Below the pieces are notes generated by a model that had not been told where the DNA came from, did no database searches, and saw only the letters and a program-made list of their open reading frames with translations. A stretch of 64,000 nucleotides of DNA from Pseudonocardia kujensis (lineage in GTDB: Bacteria; Actinomycetota; Actinomycetes; Mycobacteriales; Pseudonocardiaceae): assembly GCF_021283305.1 (NCBI RefSeq), contig NZ_JAJSOK010000008.1, forward strand, positions 62,001-126,000, read 5' to 3'. Positions 32,781 to 44,237 of the stretch are shown here, piece by piece. Both the position numbers and the translations under genes were made by a program. The number at the start of each line of letters is the position of its first letter. Positions within the stretch are counted from its first letter, which is position 1.

Positions 32781-33814
32781 ACCAGGACGGCGAACCGACG
32801 ACGACGGGCACGGCACCGGCCGTGGACCCGGGGACCACACCGGCGGAAACCGCGCCGGCGGGCACCGGCGAGACCGAGGCGGCCGCGGCGGCCCGGCGGG
32901 TCCCGGCGGTCGAGGCCGGCGGCTCCGCCGCGGGGGGCACGCCCGGGCCGTCCGGGATCGAGGTCGCGCTGGTCAGCGGACTGTCCGGGGCCGGCCGCAG
33001 CACGGCGGCGAAGGTGCTCGAGGACCTCGGCTGGTTCGTGGTGGACAACCTGCCGCCCGAGCTGATCGAGACGATGGTCGACCTGGGCGCGCGCTCCAGC
33101 GGCGAGGTCACGCGCATCGCGGTCGTCATGGATGTGCGGAGCCGGGCGTTCACCCGCGACCTGAGCGCGGTGATCCGGGACCTCGACGCCCGCGGCTACA
33201 AGCCCCGGCTGCTGTTCCTCGAGGCCTCCGACGCCGTGCTCGTGCGCCGGTTCGAGCAGAACCGCCGCGGCCACCCGCTGCAGGGCGCGGGCCGGCTGGT
33301 CGACGGCATCACCGCCGAGCGGGAGCTGCTGCGCCCGCTGCGGGAGAACGCGGACCTGCTCGTCGACACCTCCACCCTGTCGGTGCACCAGCTGCGGTCC
33401 CGCATCGAGCAGGGCTTCGAGACGGGCGCCCCGGAGCCGACCCGGGTGAACATCCTGTCGTTCGGCTACAAGTACGGCCTGCCGATGGACTCCGACCTGG
33501 TCGTGGACATGCGGTTCCTGCCGAACCCGCACTGGATCCCCGAGCTGCGCGAGCACACCGGGCGCGACGCCGACGTCCGCGACTACGTGCTCTCCCAGGA
33601 GGGCGCCGAGGAGTTCCTGGGCCGCTACGTCGAGCTGCTGACGCTGATGGGCGCGGGCTACCGGCGCGAGGGCAAGCGGTACCTCGCGGTGTCGGTGGGC
33701 TGCACCGGGGGCAAGCACCGCAGCGTGGCGATCAGCGAGGAGCTGGCCCGGCGGCTGGCGGGCGCGGAGGGGGTCGCGGTGAGCGTGACGCACCGCGACC
33801 TGGGCCGCGAGTGA
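32777..33814 (+). CDS. rapZ: RapZ / YvcJ family nucleotide-binding protein
   Basis: A 345-residue protein. After about 60 low-complexity Thr/Ala/Pro residues comes the P-loop [21 protein letters not shown]; the GRST form is normal in actinobacteria. Next is [11 protein letters not shown], and a C-terminal domain with [22 protein letters not shown] and [13 protein letters not shown]. In E. coli RapZ steers a small-RNA circuit for amino-sugar synthesis; in actinobacteria its role is less clear. The GTG start overlaps uvrC and the stop overlaps yvcK. Confidence 0.94.
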   Translation: MNQDGEPTTTGTAPAVDPGTTPAETAPAGTGETEAAAAARRVPAVEAGGSAAGGTPGPSGIEVALVSGLSGAGRSTAAKVLEDLGWFVVDNLPPELIETMVDLGARSSGEVTRIAVVMDVRSRAFTRDLSAVIRDLDARGYKPRLLFLEASDAVLVRRFEQNRRGHPLQGAGRLVDGITAERELLRPLRENADLLVDTSTLSVHQLRSRIEQGFETGAPEPTRVNILSFGYKYGLPMDSDLVVDMRFLPNPHWIPELREHTGRDADVRDYVLSQEGAEEFLGRYVELLTLMGAGYRREGKRYLAVSVGCTGGKHRSVAISEELARRLAGAEGVAVSVTHRDLGRE

Positions 33815-34872
33815 CGGGGCCGGGGCGGGCGGCCCGGGTGCCGGGACAGCGGGAGGACGGCGGCGACGCCGCGGACGGCGGTCGGGGGCTGCGCGCGGTC
33901 GCCCTCGGCGGCGGGCACGGCCTGTCCGCGACGCTGTCCGCGCTGCGGCAGATGTCCGAGGTCGCCGACGTCACCGCCGTGGTCACGGTGGCCGACGACG
34001 GCGGTTCGTCCGGCCGGATCCGCCGCGAGCTGGGCGGCCTGCTGCCCCCGGGCGACCTGCGGATGGCGCTCGTGGCGCTCGCCGCGCAGGACGACGGGGG
34101 CCGCCGCTGGGCCGAACTCGTCCAGCACCGCTTCGGCGGCACGGGCGCGCTGGCCGGGCACGCCGTGGGCAACCTCCTGCTGGCCGGGCTGATGGAGATC
34201 CTCGACGACCCGGTGGAGGCGCTCGACGAGGTCTGCCGCCTGCTCGGCGTGCGCGGCCGGGTGCTGCCGATGAGCCGGGTGCCGCTGGACATGGAGGCCG
34301 AGGTCAGCGGGCTGGACGAGACCGACCCCGGCCGGCTGCACCGGATCCGTGGCCAGGTCGCGGTGGCGTCGACCCCCGGCCGGGTCGAACGGGTGCGGCT
34401 GCACCCGGACCGGCCGCCGGCCTGCGAACAGGCGGTGGAGGCCGTCCGCACGGCGGACCTCGTGCTGCTCGGGCCGGGCTCCTGGTTCACCAGCGTGCTG
34501 CCGCACCTGCTGGTCCCGGGCCTGCGCGAGGCCCTGGACGAGACGGCCGCCCGGCGGGTCGTGGTGCTGAACCTGGCGCCGGAGCCGGGGGAGACGGCGG
34601 ACTTCTCGCCGGAGCAGCACCTGGCGGTGCTCGCGGCCCACGCCCCGGAGCTGCGCGTGGACGCGGTGCTGGCCGACGCGGCGGCGGTGGCGGTACCCCA
34701 TCGGCTGCGCCGGGCGGCACGGGCGATGATGGGACCCGGCGGCCGGGTGCATCTCGCCCCGGTCGCGGCGCAGGACCCGCTCGTGCCGCGGCACGAGCCG
34801 GCGGCGTTGGCGGCGGCGCTGCGGGAGGTCCTGGCGGCGTCCGCGCCGATGCCGGCCGGGAGGCGGGCATGA
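33811..34872 (+). CDS. yvcK: YvcK / CofD-like gluconeogenesis factor
   Basis: A 353-residue CofD-fold protein that binds UDP-sugars in relatives and is required for growth on gluconeogenic carbon and normal cell shape. Motifs are [56 protein letters not shown] and [17 protein letters not shown]. The first 25 residues are a variable tail. It lies between rapZ and whiA in the conserved order. Confidence 0.94.
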   Translation: MTGPGRAARVPGQREDGGDAADGGRGLRAVALGGGHGLSATLSALRQMSEVADVTAVVTVADDGGSSGRIRRELGGLLPPGDLRMALVALAAQDDGGRRWAELVQHRFGGTGALAGHAVGNLLLAGLMEILDDPVEALDEVCRLLGVRGRVLPMSRVPLDMEAEVSGLDETDPGRLHRIRGQVAVASTPGRVERVRLHPDRPPACEQAVEAVRTADLVLLGPGSWFTSVLPHLLVPGLREALDETAARRVVVLNLAPEPGETADFSPEQHLAVLAAHAPELRVDAVLADAAAVAVPHRLRRAARAMMGPGGRVHLAPVAAQDPLVPRHEPAALAAALREVLAASAPMPAGRRA

Positions 34873-34927
34873 GGGGGCAGGCGCACGCGCGGGGCGTGCG
34901 GACGGACCGGAGGGGGAGGGGCACGGC

Positions 34928-35911
34928 ATGGCGATGACCGCGGCGGTGAAGGACGAGCTCAGCAGGCTCACCGTGACGAAGCCCTCGTGCCGGCGGGCCG
35001 AGGTCGCGTCGCTGCTCCGCTTCGCCGGGGGCCTGCACATCGTGGGCGGCCGCGTGGTGATCGAGGCCGAGGTCGACACCGGCTCCGTCGCGCGCCGGCT
35101 CCGCAAGGAGATCCACGACCTCTACGGCCACCAGGTCGAGGCGCACGTCATCACCGCGGGCGGGCTGCGCCGCGGCAACCGGTACGTGATCCGCGTGGTG
35201 CGCGACGGCGAGGGCCTGGCCCGCCAGACCGGGCTGCTCGACCAGCGCGGCCGCCCGGTGCGCGGGCTGCCGCCCGCCGTCGTCTCCGGCGACCTGGACG
35301 ACGCCGAGGCCGCCTGGCGCGGCGCGTTCCTCGCGCACGGCTCGCTCACCGAGCCCGGCCGCAGCTCCGCGCTGGAGGTGACGTGCCCGGGCCCGGAGGC
35401 CGCGCTGGCCCTGGTCGGCTCGGCGCGCCGGCTCGGGGTCACCGCCAAGGCGCGCGAGGTGCGCGGCGCGGACCGGGTCGTCGTCCGGGACGGGGACGCC
35501 ATCGGCGCCCTGCTGACGCGGATGGGTGCGCACGAGTCCGTGATGGCGTGGGAGGAGCGGCGGATGCGCCGCGAGGTCCGGGCCACCGCCAACCGCCTCG
35601 CCAACTTCGACGACGCCAACCTGCGCCGCTCGGCCCGCGCCGCGGTCGCGGCGGCGGCCCGGGTCCGGCGCGCGCTGGAGATCCTCGGCGACGACGTCCC
35701 CGACCACCTGCTGGCCGCGGGCAGGCTGCGGGCCGAGCACACCCAGGCCTCGCTCGAGGAGCTCGGCCAGCTCGCCGACCCGCCGATGACGAAGGACGCC
35801 GTCGCCGGGCGGATCCGCAGGCTGCTGCACATGGCGGACAAGCGCGCCGCCGACCTGGGGATCCCGGACACGGAGTCCGCGGTCACCCCGGAGATGCTCG
35901 AGGAGGCGTGA
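34928..35911 (+). CDS. whiA: WhiA, sporulation/cell-division regulator
   Basis: A 327-residue protein with a LAGLIDADG-homing-endonuclease-like N-terminal domain ([32 protein letters not shown] ... [14 protein letters not shown]) without the nuclease acidic residues. The C-terminal helix-turn-helix contains [13 protein letters not shown] and [21 protein letters not shown]. In Streptomyces WhiA works with WhiB to switch on division genes during sporulation. The ATG follows a GGAGGGGGAGGGG tract. It is the last gene of the uvrC-rapZ-yvcK-whiA unit. Confidence 0.96.
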   Translation: MAMTAAVKDELSRLTVTKPSCRRAEVASLLRFAGGLHIVGGRVVIEAEVDTGSVARRLRKEIHDLYGHQVEAHVITAGGLRRGNRYVIRVVRDGEGLARQTGLLDQRGRPVRGLPPAVVSGDLDDAEAAWRGAFLAHGSLTEPGRSSALEVTCPGPEAALALVGSARRLGVTAKAREVRGADRVVVRDGDAIGALLTRMGAHESVMAWEERRMRREVRATANRLANFDDANLRRSARAAVAAAARVRRALEILGDDVPDHLLAAGRLRAEHTQASLEELGQLADPPMTKDAVAGRIRRLLHMADKRAADLGIPDTESAVTPEMLEEA

Positions 35912-35936
35912 CCCAGGACGCACCCACGTGCGCACC

Positions 35937-35961
35937 GACCTGCGCAAATGCCGTGCAGGTC
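35937..35961. promoter_or_regulatory. inverted repeat upstream of gap
   Basis: GACCTGC (35937-35943) and GCAGGTC (35955-35961) are separated by 11 nt, about 40 nt before the gap -10 box. It could be an operator for gap-pgk-tpiA or a weak terminator for whiA. There is no U tract. Confidence 0.35.
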
Positions 35962-35982
35962 ACGCCCGCCGGGTCCCTGTGA

Positions 35983-38248
<2,266 letters not shown>

Positions 38249-38249
<1 letters not shown>

Positions 38250-39034
38250 TGGCACGCAAGCCGCTCATCGCCGGCAACTGGAAGATGAACCTCAACCACC
38301 TCGAGGCCATCGGGCTGGTGCAGAAGGTCGCCTTCGCGCTGCCGGAGAAGTACTACGACCACGTCGACGTGGCGGTGCTCCCGCCGTTCACGGACATCCG
38401 CAGCGTGCAGACGCTGATCGACGGGGACAAGCTCAAGCTGGTCCACGGCGCGCAGGACCTCTCGCCGCACGACTCCGGGGCCTACACCGGGGACGTGTCG
38501 GGCGCGATGCTCGCCAAGCTCGGCTGCACCTACGTGGTGGTCGGCCACTCGGAGCGACGGGAGATCCACGGCGAGGACGACGGCGTCGTCAACGCCAAGG
38601 TGCGCGCCGCGCTGAGGCACGGCCTCCGACCGATCCTCTGCGTCGGCGAGGGGCTCGACGTCCGCGAGTCCGGCGCCCAGGTCGCCCACACGACCGCGCA
38701 GCTGGTCGCGGCCCTGGAGAAGGTCACGGCCGAGCAGATCGGCGAGGTCGTCGTGGCGTACGAGCCGATCTGGGCGATCGGCACCGGCAAGGTGGCGAGC
38801 CCGGCCGACGCCCAGGAGGTCTGCCACGCGCTGCGCGAGGCGGTCCGCGAGAAGTACGGCGACCAGGTCGCCGACGGGACGCGGATCCTCTACGGCGGCT
38901 CGGTGAAGGCGAAGAACGTCGGCGAGATCGTGGCCGAGGCGGACGTGGACGGCGCGCTCGTCGGCGGGGCCTCGCTCGACGCGGACGAGTTCGCCCAGCT
39001 CTGCGCGATCGCCGCGGGCGGCCCGCTGCCCTAG
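38249..39034 (+). CDS. tpiA: triosephosphate isomerase
   Basis: A 261-residue TIM barrel. It has the catalytic Lys in GNWKMNL, His in VVGHSERRE, Glu in [13 protein letters not shown] and the phosphate loop YGGSVKAKN. Length is normal. A hairpin follows 26 nt after its stop. Confidence 0.97.
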
Positions 39035-39060
39035 CCGGCGGCCTCCGGTATCCGGCGGAC

Positions 39061-39094
39061 GGCGCTCCCGCTCCTTCCCAGGGGCGGGGGCGCC
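39061..39094 (+). terminator. hairpin after tpiA
   Basis: A 14-bp stem (39061-39074 with 39081-39094), including two G-U pairs, and a 6-nt loop, followed by GTTCGTGCGTTCT. It closes gap-pgk-tpiA. The rest of the 255-bp gap holds the secG promoter and nothing else seen. Confidence 0.6.
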
Positions 39095-39242
39095 GTTCGT
39101 GCGTTCTCGGGGACCCGGGGAACCCGGGGTGCATCCCGGCCGTTGGACGGTCGGCGGGGTGCGTTCGGCGGTCCGGTAACGCAGCGCCCGCCCCCGGCGA
39201 CCCACGAACACGGCCCGGGGCGAGCGGGTGAGCGGCGCCGGT

Positions 39243-39248
39243 TACAGT
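39243..39248 (+). promoter_or_regulatory. candidate secG -10 box
   Basis: TACAGT fits TAnnnT and gives a leader of about 35 nt before secG. Confidence 0.4.
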
Positions 39249-39289
39249 GGACACCCCTGCCGGGCTTCGAGAGGGCGGATGAGAACGGG

Positions 39290-39526
39290 ATGATCCTGGC
39301 GCTCCAGATCGTGCTGATCGTGTCCAGCGTCGTGCTGGTGCTGCTGATCCTGCTGCACCGCGGGCGCGGAGGCGGGCTGTCGAGCCTCTTCGGCGGCGGT
39401 GTGCAGTCGAGCCTCTCGGGGTCGAGTGTCGTCGAGAAGAACCTGGACCGGCTGACGCTGTTCACCGCGGCGATCTGGCTGGTCGCCATCATCGGGACCG
39501 GCCTGCTGGTCAAGGTCGGGGCCTGA
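39290..39526 (+). CDS. secG: preprotein translocase subunit SecG
   Basis: A 78-residue membrane protein with two helices (LALQIVLIVSSVVLVLLILL and FTAAIWLVAIIGTGLLV) joined by the conserved loop HRGRGGGLSSLFGGGVQSS. SecG assists SecYEA in protein export. I chose ATG 39290 because the first helix begins directly after it; the upstream open frame is Pro/Arg-rich shadow. Position after tpiA is the normal actinobacterial one. Confidence 0.94.
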   Translation: MILALQIVLIVSSVVLVLLILLHRGRGGGLSSLFGGGVQSSLSGSSVVEKNLDRLTLFTAAIWLVAIIGTGLLVKVGA

Positions 39527-39583
39527 CCGAACGCCCTGCAGTCACGCCCTGCACCACAGCGGCGTCGAGCGGAGGAGAGCACC

Positions 39584-39931
39584 ATGGCGATGTCCGGCGG
39601 CAACGCGATCCGCGGTACCCGGGTCGGGGCCGGCCCGATGGGCGAGTCCGAGCGGGGTGAGACCGCCCCCCGGGCCCGGATCCCGTACTTCTGCGCCAAC
39701 GGCCACGAGACGCGGCCGTCGTTCGCGGCCGAGGCGGAGATCCCGGAGTACTGGGACTGCCCGCGCTGCGGCCTGCCGGCCGGCCGCGAGCAGGCCTCGC
39801 CGCCCGCTGCGCCGCGCAACGAGCCGTACAAGACGCACCTCGCGTACGTGAAGGAGCGCCGTTCGGACGAGGACGGCGCCGCCATCCTCGAGGAGGCCCT
39901 CGCGAGGCTGCGCGCCTCCCGCGAGCTCTGA
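39584..39931 (+). CDS. rbpA: RbpA, RNA-polymerase-binding transcription activator
   Basis: 115 residues matching Streptomyces RbpA along its length: GNAIRGTRVGAGPMGESERGE, a zinc-type core YFCANGHET ... WDCPRCGLPAG, and the sigma-interacting end EPYKTHLAYVKERRSDEDGAAILEEALARL. RbpA stabilises open complexes of the principal sigma factor. ATG 39584 and ATG 39590 are both plausible; GAGGAGA at 39573-39579 favours the first. Confidence 0.95.
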   Translation: MAMSGGNAIRGTRVGAGPMGESERGETAPRARIPYFCANGHETRPSFAAEAEIPEYWDCPRCGLPAGREQASPPAAPRNEPYKTHLAYVKERRSDEDGAAILEEALARLRASREL

Positions 39932-39948
39932 GGGCGCCTCCGCAGACC

Positions 39949-39990
39949 CGCCGCCGGCCCCGCGAACCATGGTTCGCGGGGCCGGCGGCG
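39949..39990. terminator. perfect 42-bp palindrome, bidirectional terminator
   Basis: Two 21-nt arms (39949-39969 and 39970-39990) meet without a spacer at AACCATGGTT. As RNA it forms a 19-bp stem with a CATG loop, followed by TTCTCGG. It lies between the convergent rbpA and P450 genes. Confidence 0.85.
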
Positions 39991-40011
39991 TTCTCGGGCC
40001 CGTCCGTCGGG

Positions 40012-43000
40012 TCAGCCGGTGCCGCTGCCCCAGATGTCCTCCAGGAACCGGTCGGCGGCGCGCAGCCCGGCCAGCCACGCGTCGGCGTCGGCCTCGGACG
40101 CACCGGTCCGGTCCCGGAACACCTGCCGCAGCGCCGCCCGCACCCCGGGCGCGATGGTCGAGGCATTGCCGCACACGAACACCGCGGCGCCCTGCTGCAG
40201 CAGCTCCCACACCTCGTCGGCGTGCTCGAGCATCGCCTCCTGGACGTACTGCCGCGGGCCGCCGGCCCACCGCGAGTACGCGGGGACGAGGTGCACGAGA
40301 CCCTGTTCCTGGAGCCCGCGCAGCTCGTCGGCGTAGAGCTCGTCGGCCTCGGGGCTGCGGCAGCCGAAGAACAGCAGGGACCGCCCGACGGTCCGGCCCT
40401 CGGCCGCGTCGGCGGCCCGGTCCTGCAGGAACCCGCGGAACGGCGCGAGCCCGGTCCCGGCGCCGACCATGATCATCGGGATGCTGGGGTCGGCCGGCGG
40501 GCGGAAGGCGATCGTCGGCTTGCGCACGAACACGAACGCCGTGCCCTGCTCCGGCAGCTCCGACAGGTGTCCGGAGCACGTGCCGCGGTAGACGCCGGAC
40601 CCCGACCGGGCCGGCCCGCGGACCACTCCGACGGTGATGCTGCAGTCCTCGTTGCCCGCCCGCGGTGAGGACGAGATCGAGTAGTACCGCGGCCGCAGCG
40701 GCGGCAGCAGGTCGAGGAACTCGGCGAAGGGCAGGTCGCACGCGGGGAAGGCCTCGAGCAGGTCGAGCACCGAGCGGTAGGGCTCGGCCACGCCCGCGCG
40801 GTACCCGTCGCCGGCGAGCGCCTCGAGCTCGGCCTTCACGGCCGGGTCCCCCGTGTACCGGGCGAGGGTCTCGACGTCGCCGCGGGTCGCCACGTCCTGC
40901 AGCTCCACGCAGGTGGCCAGCACCCCGAGCAACGGGGCGGGCTCGTCGACCGGCAGGTGGGTCGGCGCCGTCCCGGTCGGGATGATCGTGGCGTACTGCG
41001 CGCCGTCGAGGCCGAAGTGCGCGATCACGCGGCGGATGGGGTCGATGCCGTTGCGGGGCAGCACCCCGAGGTGGTCGCCCGCGCCGTAGGTCACCCCCTC
41101 GGGCAACGCGATCTCCACGTGCCGGGTCGAGCGCTCCGGCGGTTTGCCGTCCGTCCCGAGGATCATCTCGCGGTTGGCGGTGATCCGGCCGGGCCGGGCG
41201 TGGTAGGAGAGCACGACCGGGTTGGTGACCTGCCGGTTCGTGAGCGTGACGGTCAGCCGCGGGCCGTGCCGCAGCTCCGCGCCGACCTCCGCGGGCAGGT
41301 CGAGGGACCGGGCGAGGCCGGCCCACAGCCCCGCGTGCCAGTCCCGGTAGGCGGCGTCGAAGTCGGCACTGGCGTCGCCGGCGCCGCGGGGGTGGGCGCG
41401 CCGCCCACCCGCCGCGGCCAGGCCCTCGTCGAGCCGGGTCGGCACGGCCTGGTAGGTCCCGGCCCACTCGCTGTCGCCGCACCCGAACACCGCGAACGCC
41501 GTGCCGGGCACGCGGGCGTCCGGACCGGCGAGCCATTCGCTGAACGCCGCGGCGTTGTCCGGCGGGGTGCCGTTGTACGAGGAGCTGACGACGACCGCCG
41601 CGCCCTTCTCGGGCAGCCCGCCGACGTGGTCGTCGAGCGGGCCGAGGGTCACGTCGAAGCCGCGCACGGCGCCCTCGCCCGCGAGCGTGGTGGCCAGCGC
41701 CTCGGCCGTGCCGAGGTTGGACCCGAACAGCACCGCGAGCGGGGTGCCGTGCTTGGTCACCAGCGGCTCCGGCGCGCCGACGGGCACGGCCTCCTGCGCG
41801 GCCGTGGCGCCCGTGCCGGTCGCGACCGGGGCCGCGCGCAGGGCGCGGCCCTCGCGCGGCCGGACGAGGATCCGGAACTCGTCGGGCTTCACGGTCAGGG
41901 TGGTCTTCGTGTGCAGCTGGTAGTCGAGATGGTCCTCGAGCTCGAAGCGCTGCAGCATCATGCCGAGCACCAGCGTGGCCTCCTGCAGGGCGAACTGCCG
42001 CCCGATGCAGGCCCGCTGGCCGGTGCCGAAGGGCTTGTAGGCGTTCGGCGGGAGGGCCGCGACCTTGTCCGCGGCCATGCGGTCGGGGTCGAACCGTTCC
42101 GGGTCGTCCCAGACCGAGGTGTCGCGGTGCAGCGCTCCCGCCAGCACCGTGATCGGCGTGCCGGCCGGGATCGCGTACCGCCCGCCGATCACGGTGTCCT
42201 CGCGGGGGGTGCGGGTGAAGCCGGGCGCGGTCGGCCAGAGCCGCAGCGTCTCGTCGAGCACCTGGCGGACGTAGCGGAGCCGGCCGATCTGCTCGAAGGT
42301 CGGCGCGGCGTCGTCGCCGAGGACCTCGTCGACCTCGTCGCGGGCCCGCTGCGCCGCCTCGGGGTTCTTCAGCAGCTCGTAGACGGCGAAGGCGAGCAGG
42401 CCGGAGGTCGTCTCGTGGCCGGCGATGAGGAAGGTGATGCACTGCGCGCGGATGTTCTCGTCCGGCAGCGACTCGCCGTCCCGGGTGCGGCCGACGAGCA
42501 TGCGCCCGAGCAGGTCGGTGTCGTCGGCGGCCTCGCCCTGGGCCCGGCGCTCGCGCACCAGTCCGTCGACCAGGTCGCTCATGAAGGTCGCGTCCTCCTC
42601 GAGCTGCCGCTGGGCGCGCACCCGCAGCCGGTTCTGGATGGGCAGCTGGCGCTGCCGGCCCTGCGCCTCGGTCAGCACCCGGGTCATGGCCTGCACGAAC
42701 GGGTGCGGGGTGTCGCGGTAGAAGGAGTTGAACCGGTAGCCGAACCCGCACAGCGCGATCGTGTCGAGGGTCAGCCGCGTCATGTCGGCGGGGACGTCGA
42801 CCTCCTCGCCGGGGTTGAGCCGGGCCCACTTCTCCATGAGCTGCTCGGCGATGTCGACCATCCGCGGCACGTAGTCCCGCATCGCGCGCATCGAGAAGGG
42901 CGCCATGAGGATCTCGTGCGCCCGGTGCCAGAGCGGGTCGTCGGTCTCGGAGGTGAACAGCCCGTTCCCGATCGGCCCCGCGCTGAGCTGGGCGAGGCCG

Positions 43001-43266
43001 CCGCCCAGCGCCTTGTCGAAGCGGGTGTCGTCGAACACCTCCTGGGCGAGGTCGGCGCCGGACAGGAGCAGCCGCGACCCGCTCGGCATGCTGAGCCGGT
43101 AGATCGGGCCGTACTCCTTCGCCATCCGCAGGAAGCCGTCCATCGGGGCGGTGCTGTCGATGTCGAGGAGGTTGCCGAGCACGGGCAACGGGTGCGGACC
43201 GGGCAGCTCGTCGATGCCCACGATCCGCTCGCCCGCGCCGGTCGCGGGGCCGGTCTCACTGCTCAT
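40012..43266 (-). CDS. self-sufficient cytochrome P450 / NADPH-P450 reductase fusion (CYP102-type)
   Basis: 1084 residues in the order of Bacillus P450 BM3. The P450 domain (about 1-460) has the oxygen-binding helix FLIAGHETTS, the ExxR motif DETLRLWP and the heme loop FGTGQRACIGRQFAL with the axial Cys. A linker of about 30 residues leads to a flavodoxin domain (LAVLFGSNLGTAEALA ... VVVSSSYNGTPPDNA), then a FAD/NADPH reductase (RYYSISSSP, MVGAGTGLAPFRGFLQ, VFVCGNASTIAPGV). It ends with an aromatic near the terminus (DIWG). All catalytic elements look intact. It probably hydroxylates fatty-acid-like substrates; the actual substrate is unknown. The ATG at 43266 has GGAGG and overlaps the upstream membrane-protein gene. 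Confidence 0.95.
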   Translation of the reverse strand: MSSETGPATGAGERIVGIDELPGPHPLPVLGNLLDIDSTAPMDGFLRMAKEYGPIYRLSMPSGSRLLLSGADLAQEVFDDTRFDKALGGGLAQLSAGPIGNGLFTSETDDPLWHRAHEILMAPFSMRAMRDYVPRMVDIAEQLMEKWARLNPGEEVDVPADMTRLTLDTIALCGFGYRFNSFYRDTPHPFVQAMTRVLTEAQGRQRQLPIQNRLRVRAQRQLEEDATFMSDLVDGLVRERRAQGEAADDTDLLGRMLVGRTRDGESLPDENIRAQCITFLIAGHETTSGLLAFAVYELLKNPEAAQRARDEVDEVLGDDAAPTFEQIGRLRYVRQVLDETLRLWPTAPGFTRTPREDTVIGGRYAIPAGTPITVLAGALHRDTSVWDDPERFDPDRMAADKVAALPPNAYKPFGTGQRACIGRQFALQEATLVLGMMLQRFELEDHLDYQLHTKTTLTVKPDEFRILVRPREGRALRAAPVATGTGATAAQEAVPVGAPEPLVTKHGTPLAVLFGSNLGTAEALATTLAGEGAVRGFDVTLGPLDDHVGGLPEKGAAVVVSSSYNGTPPDNAAAFSEWLAGPDARVPGTAFAVFGCGDSEWAGTYQAVPTRLDEGLAAAGGRRAHPRGAGDASADFDAAYRDWHAGLWAGLARSLDLPAEVGAELRHGPRLTVTLTNRQVTNPVVLSYHARPGRITANREMILGTDGKPPERSTRHVEIALPEGVTYGAGDHLGVLPRNGIDPIRRVIAHFGLDGAQYATIIPTGTAPTHLPVDEPAPLLGVLATCVELQDVATRGDVETLARYTGDPAVKAELEALAGDGYRAGVAEPYRSVLDLLEAFPACDLPFAEFLDLLPPLRPRYYSISSSPRAGNEDCSITVGVVRGPARSGSGVYRGTCSGHLSELPEQGTAFVFVRKPTIAFRPPADPSIPMIMVGAGTGLAPFRGFLQDRAADAAEGRTVGRSLLFFGCRSPEADELYADELRGLQEQGLVHLVPAYSRWAGGPRQYVQEAMLEHADEVWELLQQGAAVFVCGNASTIAPGVRAALRQVFRDRTGASEADADAWLAGLRAADRFLEDIWGSGTG

Positions 43267-43993
43267 CCGTGTCCTCCTTCGTGGCACCGTCCTCCGGCCC
43301 CGCGCGGCGCACCAGCAGCAGGACGCTCAGCACGAGCACCCAGCCGGGGAACACCAGCAGGACCGAGGGATGGAACGTCGTACTGACCAGCAGGAATGCC
43401 GCGGCCAGGTAGAAGACGACGGCGACCGGCCGGGGGAGCGTGCGGCCCAGCCCGCTCGTCGTGGTGATCATGAACATGCCGGCGACCCGGACGCCGTAGA
43501 CGAAGACCATGGTGAAGCCGACGGTCATCAGCGTGCGGACGACGTCGGGCGGCGGGGGCGCGGCGGAGGAGAAGCGGGTGAGCAGCGCGGCGCCGCCCGC
43601 GGTGGCGGTGCCCGCGAAGAGCAGGGCCACGAACACGACGCCCGAGGCGAGGTGCAGCCAGTGCGGGATCCGCGCCCACGAGCGCGGCGCGATGACCTGC
43701 ATGTACGTCCGGCTCGCGACCATGTGCCACAGGAACGCGATCCCGGCGAAGGGCACCACGTAGAGGCCGACGGAGACCAGCAGCGAGTCGCGGCCCGAGG
43801 TGAAGAAGGCGGTGTAGGCGTCGTCCGGGGCGTCGAGGCCGGGACCCTGCGACACGAGCACCAGCGCCACGACGAACAGGGCCGCGAACACGATCCCCGA
43901 CCCGCCGGCGGCGCGGGCGAGCGCCGTGACCTCGGCGCGCGCGGACCGGGCCGCGGGAGCGGCGTGCGGGTCGGGACGGACCGGTGCCGGCAT
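43256..43993 (-). CDS. six-helix membrane protein co-translated with the P450 fusion
   Basis: 245 residues, family not recognised. About 30 cytoplasmic residues precede roughly six hydrophobic helices: [90 protein letters not shown] and [17 protein letters not shown]. The acidic tail is [14 protein letters not shown]. The second loop has [17 protein letters not shown]. Its last 11 nt overlap the start of the P450 gene, so the two are co-expressed. It could present or transport a lipid substrate, but this is inference from position only. Confidence 0.75.
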   Translation of the reverse strand: MPAPVRPDPHAAPAARSARAEVTALARAAGGSGIVFAALFVVALVLVSQGPGLDAPDDAYTAFFTSGRDSLLVSVGLYVVPFAGIAFLWHMVASRTYMQVIAPRSWARIPHWLHLASGVVFVALLFAGTATAGGAALLTRFSSAAPPPPDVVRTLMTVGFTMVFVYGVRVAGMFMITTTSGLGRTLPRPVAVVFYLAAAFLLVSTTFHPSVLLVFPGWVLVLSVLLLVRRAGPEDGATKEDTDEQ

Positions 43994-44081
43994 GGCGTCT
44001 CCCGCGGCGGCGCCGCCGCGACCCCGGCCCGGCACGCCGCCCGGCCGGCCGGCGCGACCGCGCGGCCCTGCTGTGCGGGCG

Positions 44082-44110
44082 ATGCTCGGTTCGCCGTCCG
44101 GGGCGGTCAA
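44082..44110 (-). promoter_or_regulatory. candidate promoter of the membrane protein-P450 operon
   Basis: On the minus strand TTGACC (44110-44105) is followed after 17 bp by GAGCAT (44087-44082). The leader would be about 80 nt. The -35 is strong and the -10 weak. Confidence 0.4.
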
Positions 44111-44224
44111 GGACCACAGGTCCCGATTCGGCCGCGCGTCCCGCGCGGCCGGTCCGGCGGGACGTGCGTACGCGGGTCCCGTCGGCCCAGCCGGAGGACC
44201 CTTCCACCCCGCCCGCGTGATCGC

Positions 44225-44230
44225 TAGCCT
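44225..44230 (+). promoter_or_regulatory. -10 box predicting a leaderless trpB-like transcript
   Basis: TAGCCT ends 7 nt before the ATG at 44238, with no ribosome-binding site between. Expected start site is 44237 or 44238. Confidence 0.5.
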
Positions 44231-44237
44231 CCGCGCC

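Noticed and set aside
39961-39980. AACCATGGTT centre of the rbpA palindrome as a copy of the 41-bp-period element
   Set aside because: It shares only the word CCAT with the TTATGGAACCATAA element, and its arms are unrelated; it is a separate terminator.
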